From Shinisaurus crocodilurus (Eukaryota > Chordata > Lepidosauria > Squamata > Shinisauridae), in NCBI GenBank assembly GCA_021292165.1, contig JAHFWL010001321.1, forward strand, positions 638,501 to 702,500: 64,000 nucleotides of DNA, in the 5' to 3' direction. How positions within the stretch are numbered: the first letter of the stretch is position 1; each line of letters opens with the position of its first letter. Shown here in pieces: positions 63,034 to 64,000 of the stretch. Made by a program: the position numbers and the translations under genes. Under the pieces are notes generated by a model. The model did no database searches. It saw nothing but the letters and a program-made list of their open reading frames with translations, and was not told the DNA's origin.

Positions 63034-64000
63034 TCATTTGTAAAGAAAGTTGGCCTGATGATCCTTCTGCCGTGCAAAGAGTTCAACCGTTCGGCGGCTG
63101 AAATCAGGGATTTCTTTGATCATCTCTCCCTCAATGGACAGCATTGCCAAAGCGTTGAACCTGTCCTCCGATGGTATGTTCCGCAGGAAAGTCTCGATCC
63201 GCTTCAGAGCCGAGAAGGACGGCTCCGCCTCAGCTGTTGTCTTCGGAGTGATGACAAGGATTCTCAGCAAGGTCACGGTCTGCTCCAACGTTTTCTCCAG
63301 ATCGTTCTGCAGAAGCTGGTGCAGGAGTGTGGAAACGTCCTTGCAGCTGCAGAACTCTACCCTCCTGTGCAGAATGAAAAGCTCTGCCTTGAGTCGATCC
63401 TACTCCAGCATTGGATAAGCCTCTACAACTTCCATCAGTGCTGGCTGAGGGAATCTCTGGTTATGTGTTGCAAACAAACTCCCCTCTACCAGCGTTGCAG
63501 CCGTTAGGTGAGTGGTGAAAGTAAAGCGTTCTTGGGCATGCATGATGATGAGGTCACAGACCTCCGCTGCGATTCGGTCCATGGTCCCCTTTGTCTTGCC
63601 TCTGGGCAGCCAAGATTCCTCAGGTAATGTTGACAACAAGCCTGCAATTGAATCCCGGACCAAACTGACATCCTTCACAAAGTCCCTGGTCGCTCCCCTC
63701 ACCGCTATGGCATCAACGGCCGTCACCTGGAGTTGGCTGTAGAGGAAATCGACGTGCGGCAGGAGTCTGTGGAATAGAGACAACAGGTACAGGAACTCAC
63801 CATCTTTTTGCAGCATCTGAAGAAGACCTTTGGCCTCGTGGGCTGTGCTGCTGTCGAAATCCCAGTCTCCGATTTCCTGTAAGCATTCGATGAGTTCCTG
63901 TCTCTTCTCAAACACCACATTCGCCGTTTGGATGCTGAAGTCCCACTGTGTCTGAGCAGCGTTTGGGTGTCGTCTTTTCACAACTTCCTCCAGAACCGCA
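63034..64000 (-). pseudogene. Locus D, hAT transposase-like C-terminus with one amber codon
   Basis: The minus frame is open from the window edge: VLEEVVKRRHPNAAQTQWDF, VVFEKRQELIECLQEIGDWD, FLYLLSLFHRLLPHVDFLY and LVRDSIAGLLSTLPEESW. A TAG at 63402-63400 follows YPMLE. The same frame continues with DRLKAELFILHRR, then LLRILVITPKTTAEAEPSFS and ALKRIETFLRNIPSEDR to a final stop at 63034. The last block is the hAT C-terminal dimerisation region (TTAEAE-SFS-LKRI). The Q-WDF...VNVVFE pattern is that of hAT/ZMYM1-type proteins. The N-terminal catalytic part and any zinc finger lie beyond 64000. One nonsense codon in ~320 codons is otherwise unusual for old transposase. It could be a recent pseudogene, a polymorphism, a sequence error or a decaying domesticated gene. 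Confidence 0.8.

Noticed and set aside
1..64000. CRISPR arrays, bacterial operons, riboswitches, replication origins
   Set aside because: Repeats are dispersed SINE, LINE and MITE elements or simple tandem arrays without unique spacers. Intron signals and repeat families are vertebrate.

Overview
This window looks like genomic DNA from a squamate reptile, most likely a lizard. No species can be named. The grounds are three SCAN/KRAB-type transcription-factor loci with spliced vertebrate-style exons (SCAN is amniote-specific), abundant CR1 retrotransposons with FADD-type reverse transcriptase and ATTCTATG-repeat 3' ends, L2- and RTE-like LINEs, a MIR-like tRNA SINE, a tRNA-Ala-derived SINE, a 5S rRNA-derived SINE, and many hAT-type MITEs. 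Well over half of the sequence is interspersed repeat. No rRNA, functional tRNA, CRISPR array or bacterial operon is seen.

Gene layout. Locus A (+): a KRAB-derived exon (1626-1749) and a C2H2 zinc-finger exon (3802-5024); its 5' end lies left of the window. Locus B (+): a SCAN exon (20668-21362), a KRAB-derived exon (26324-26447) and a 12-finger C2H2 exon (33186-34525). Locus C (-): five coding exons at 50722-50387, 49471-49348, 47891-47304, 45359-45279 and 42354-41885. These join in frame to 1599 nt (532 codons plus stop) and encode a SCAN-exon remnant, a KRAB-derived segment, a Myb/SANT-like DNA-binding domain and a helical C-terminus, with no zinc fingers. Locus D (-): the C-terminal part of a hAT transposase-like protein (64000-63034), interrupted by one amber codon and running off the right edge.

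The three KRAB-derived exons are each exactly 124 nt, enter in phase 0 and leave in phase 1. Every downstream exon is in the matching phase. This supports a local family of duplicated genes that exchanged their 3' DNA-binding module (C2H2 array or Myb/SANT). The KRAB segments have lost most residues expected for corepressor contact. The SCAN portion is frame-disrupted in B and apparently deleted in frame in C.

Repeats between the genes show two SINE/LINE tail-sharing pairs: the 5S-derived SINE with one CR1 family, and the tRNA-Ala SINE with a second CR1 family. Other notable features are a hAT MITE family with 8-bp target duplications, Tc1/mariner-like palindromes, a large GC-rich hairpin near 58.4-59.0 kb, and a 1.1-kb purine-only minisatellite (18.8-19.9 kb). 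That minisatellite creates long spurious ORFs in all frames. Gene models are inferred from splice signals, phase and remembered family consensus; none has been tested against transcripts.
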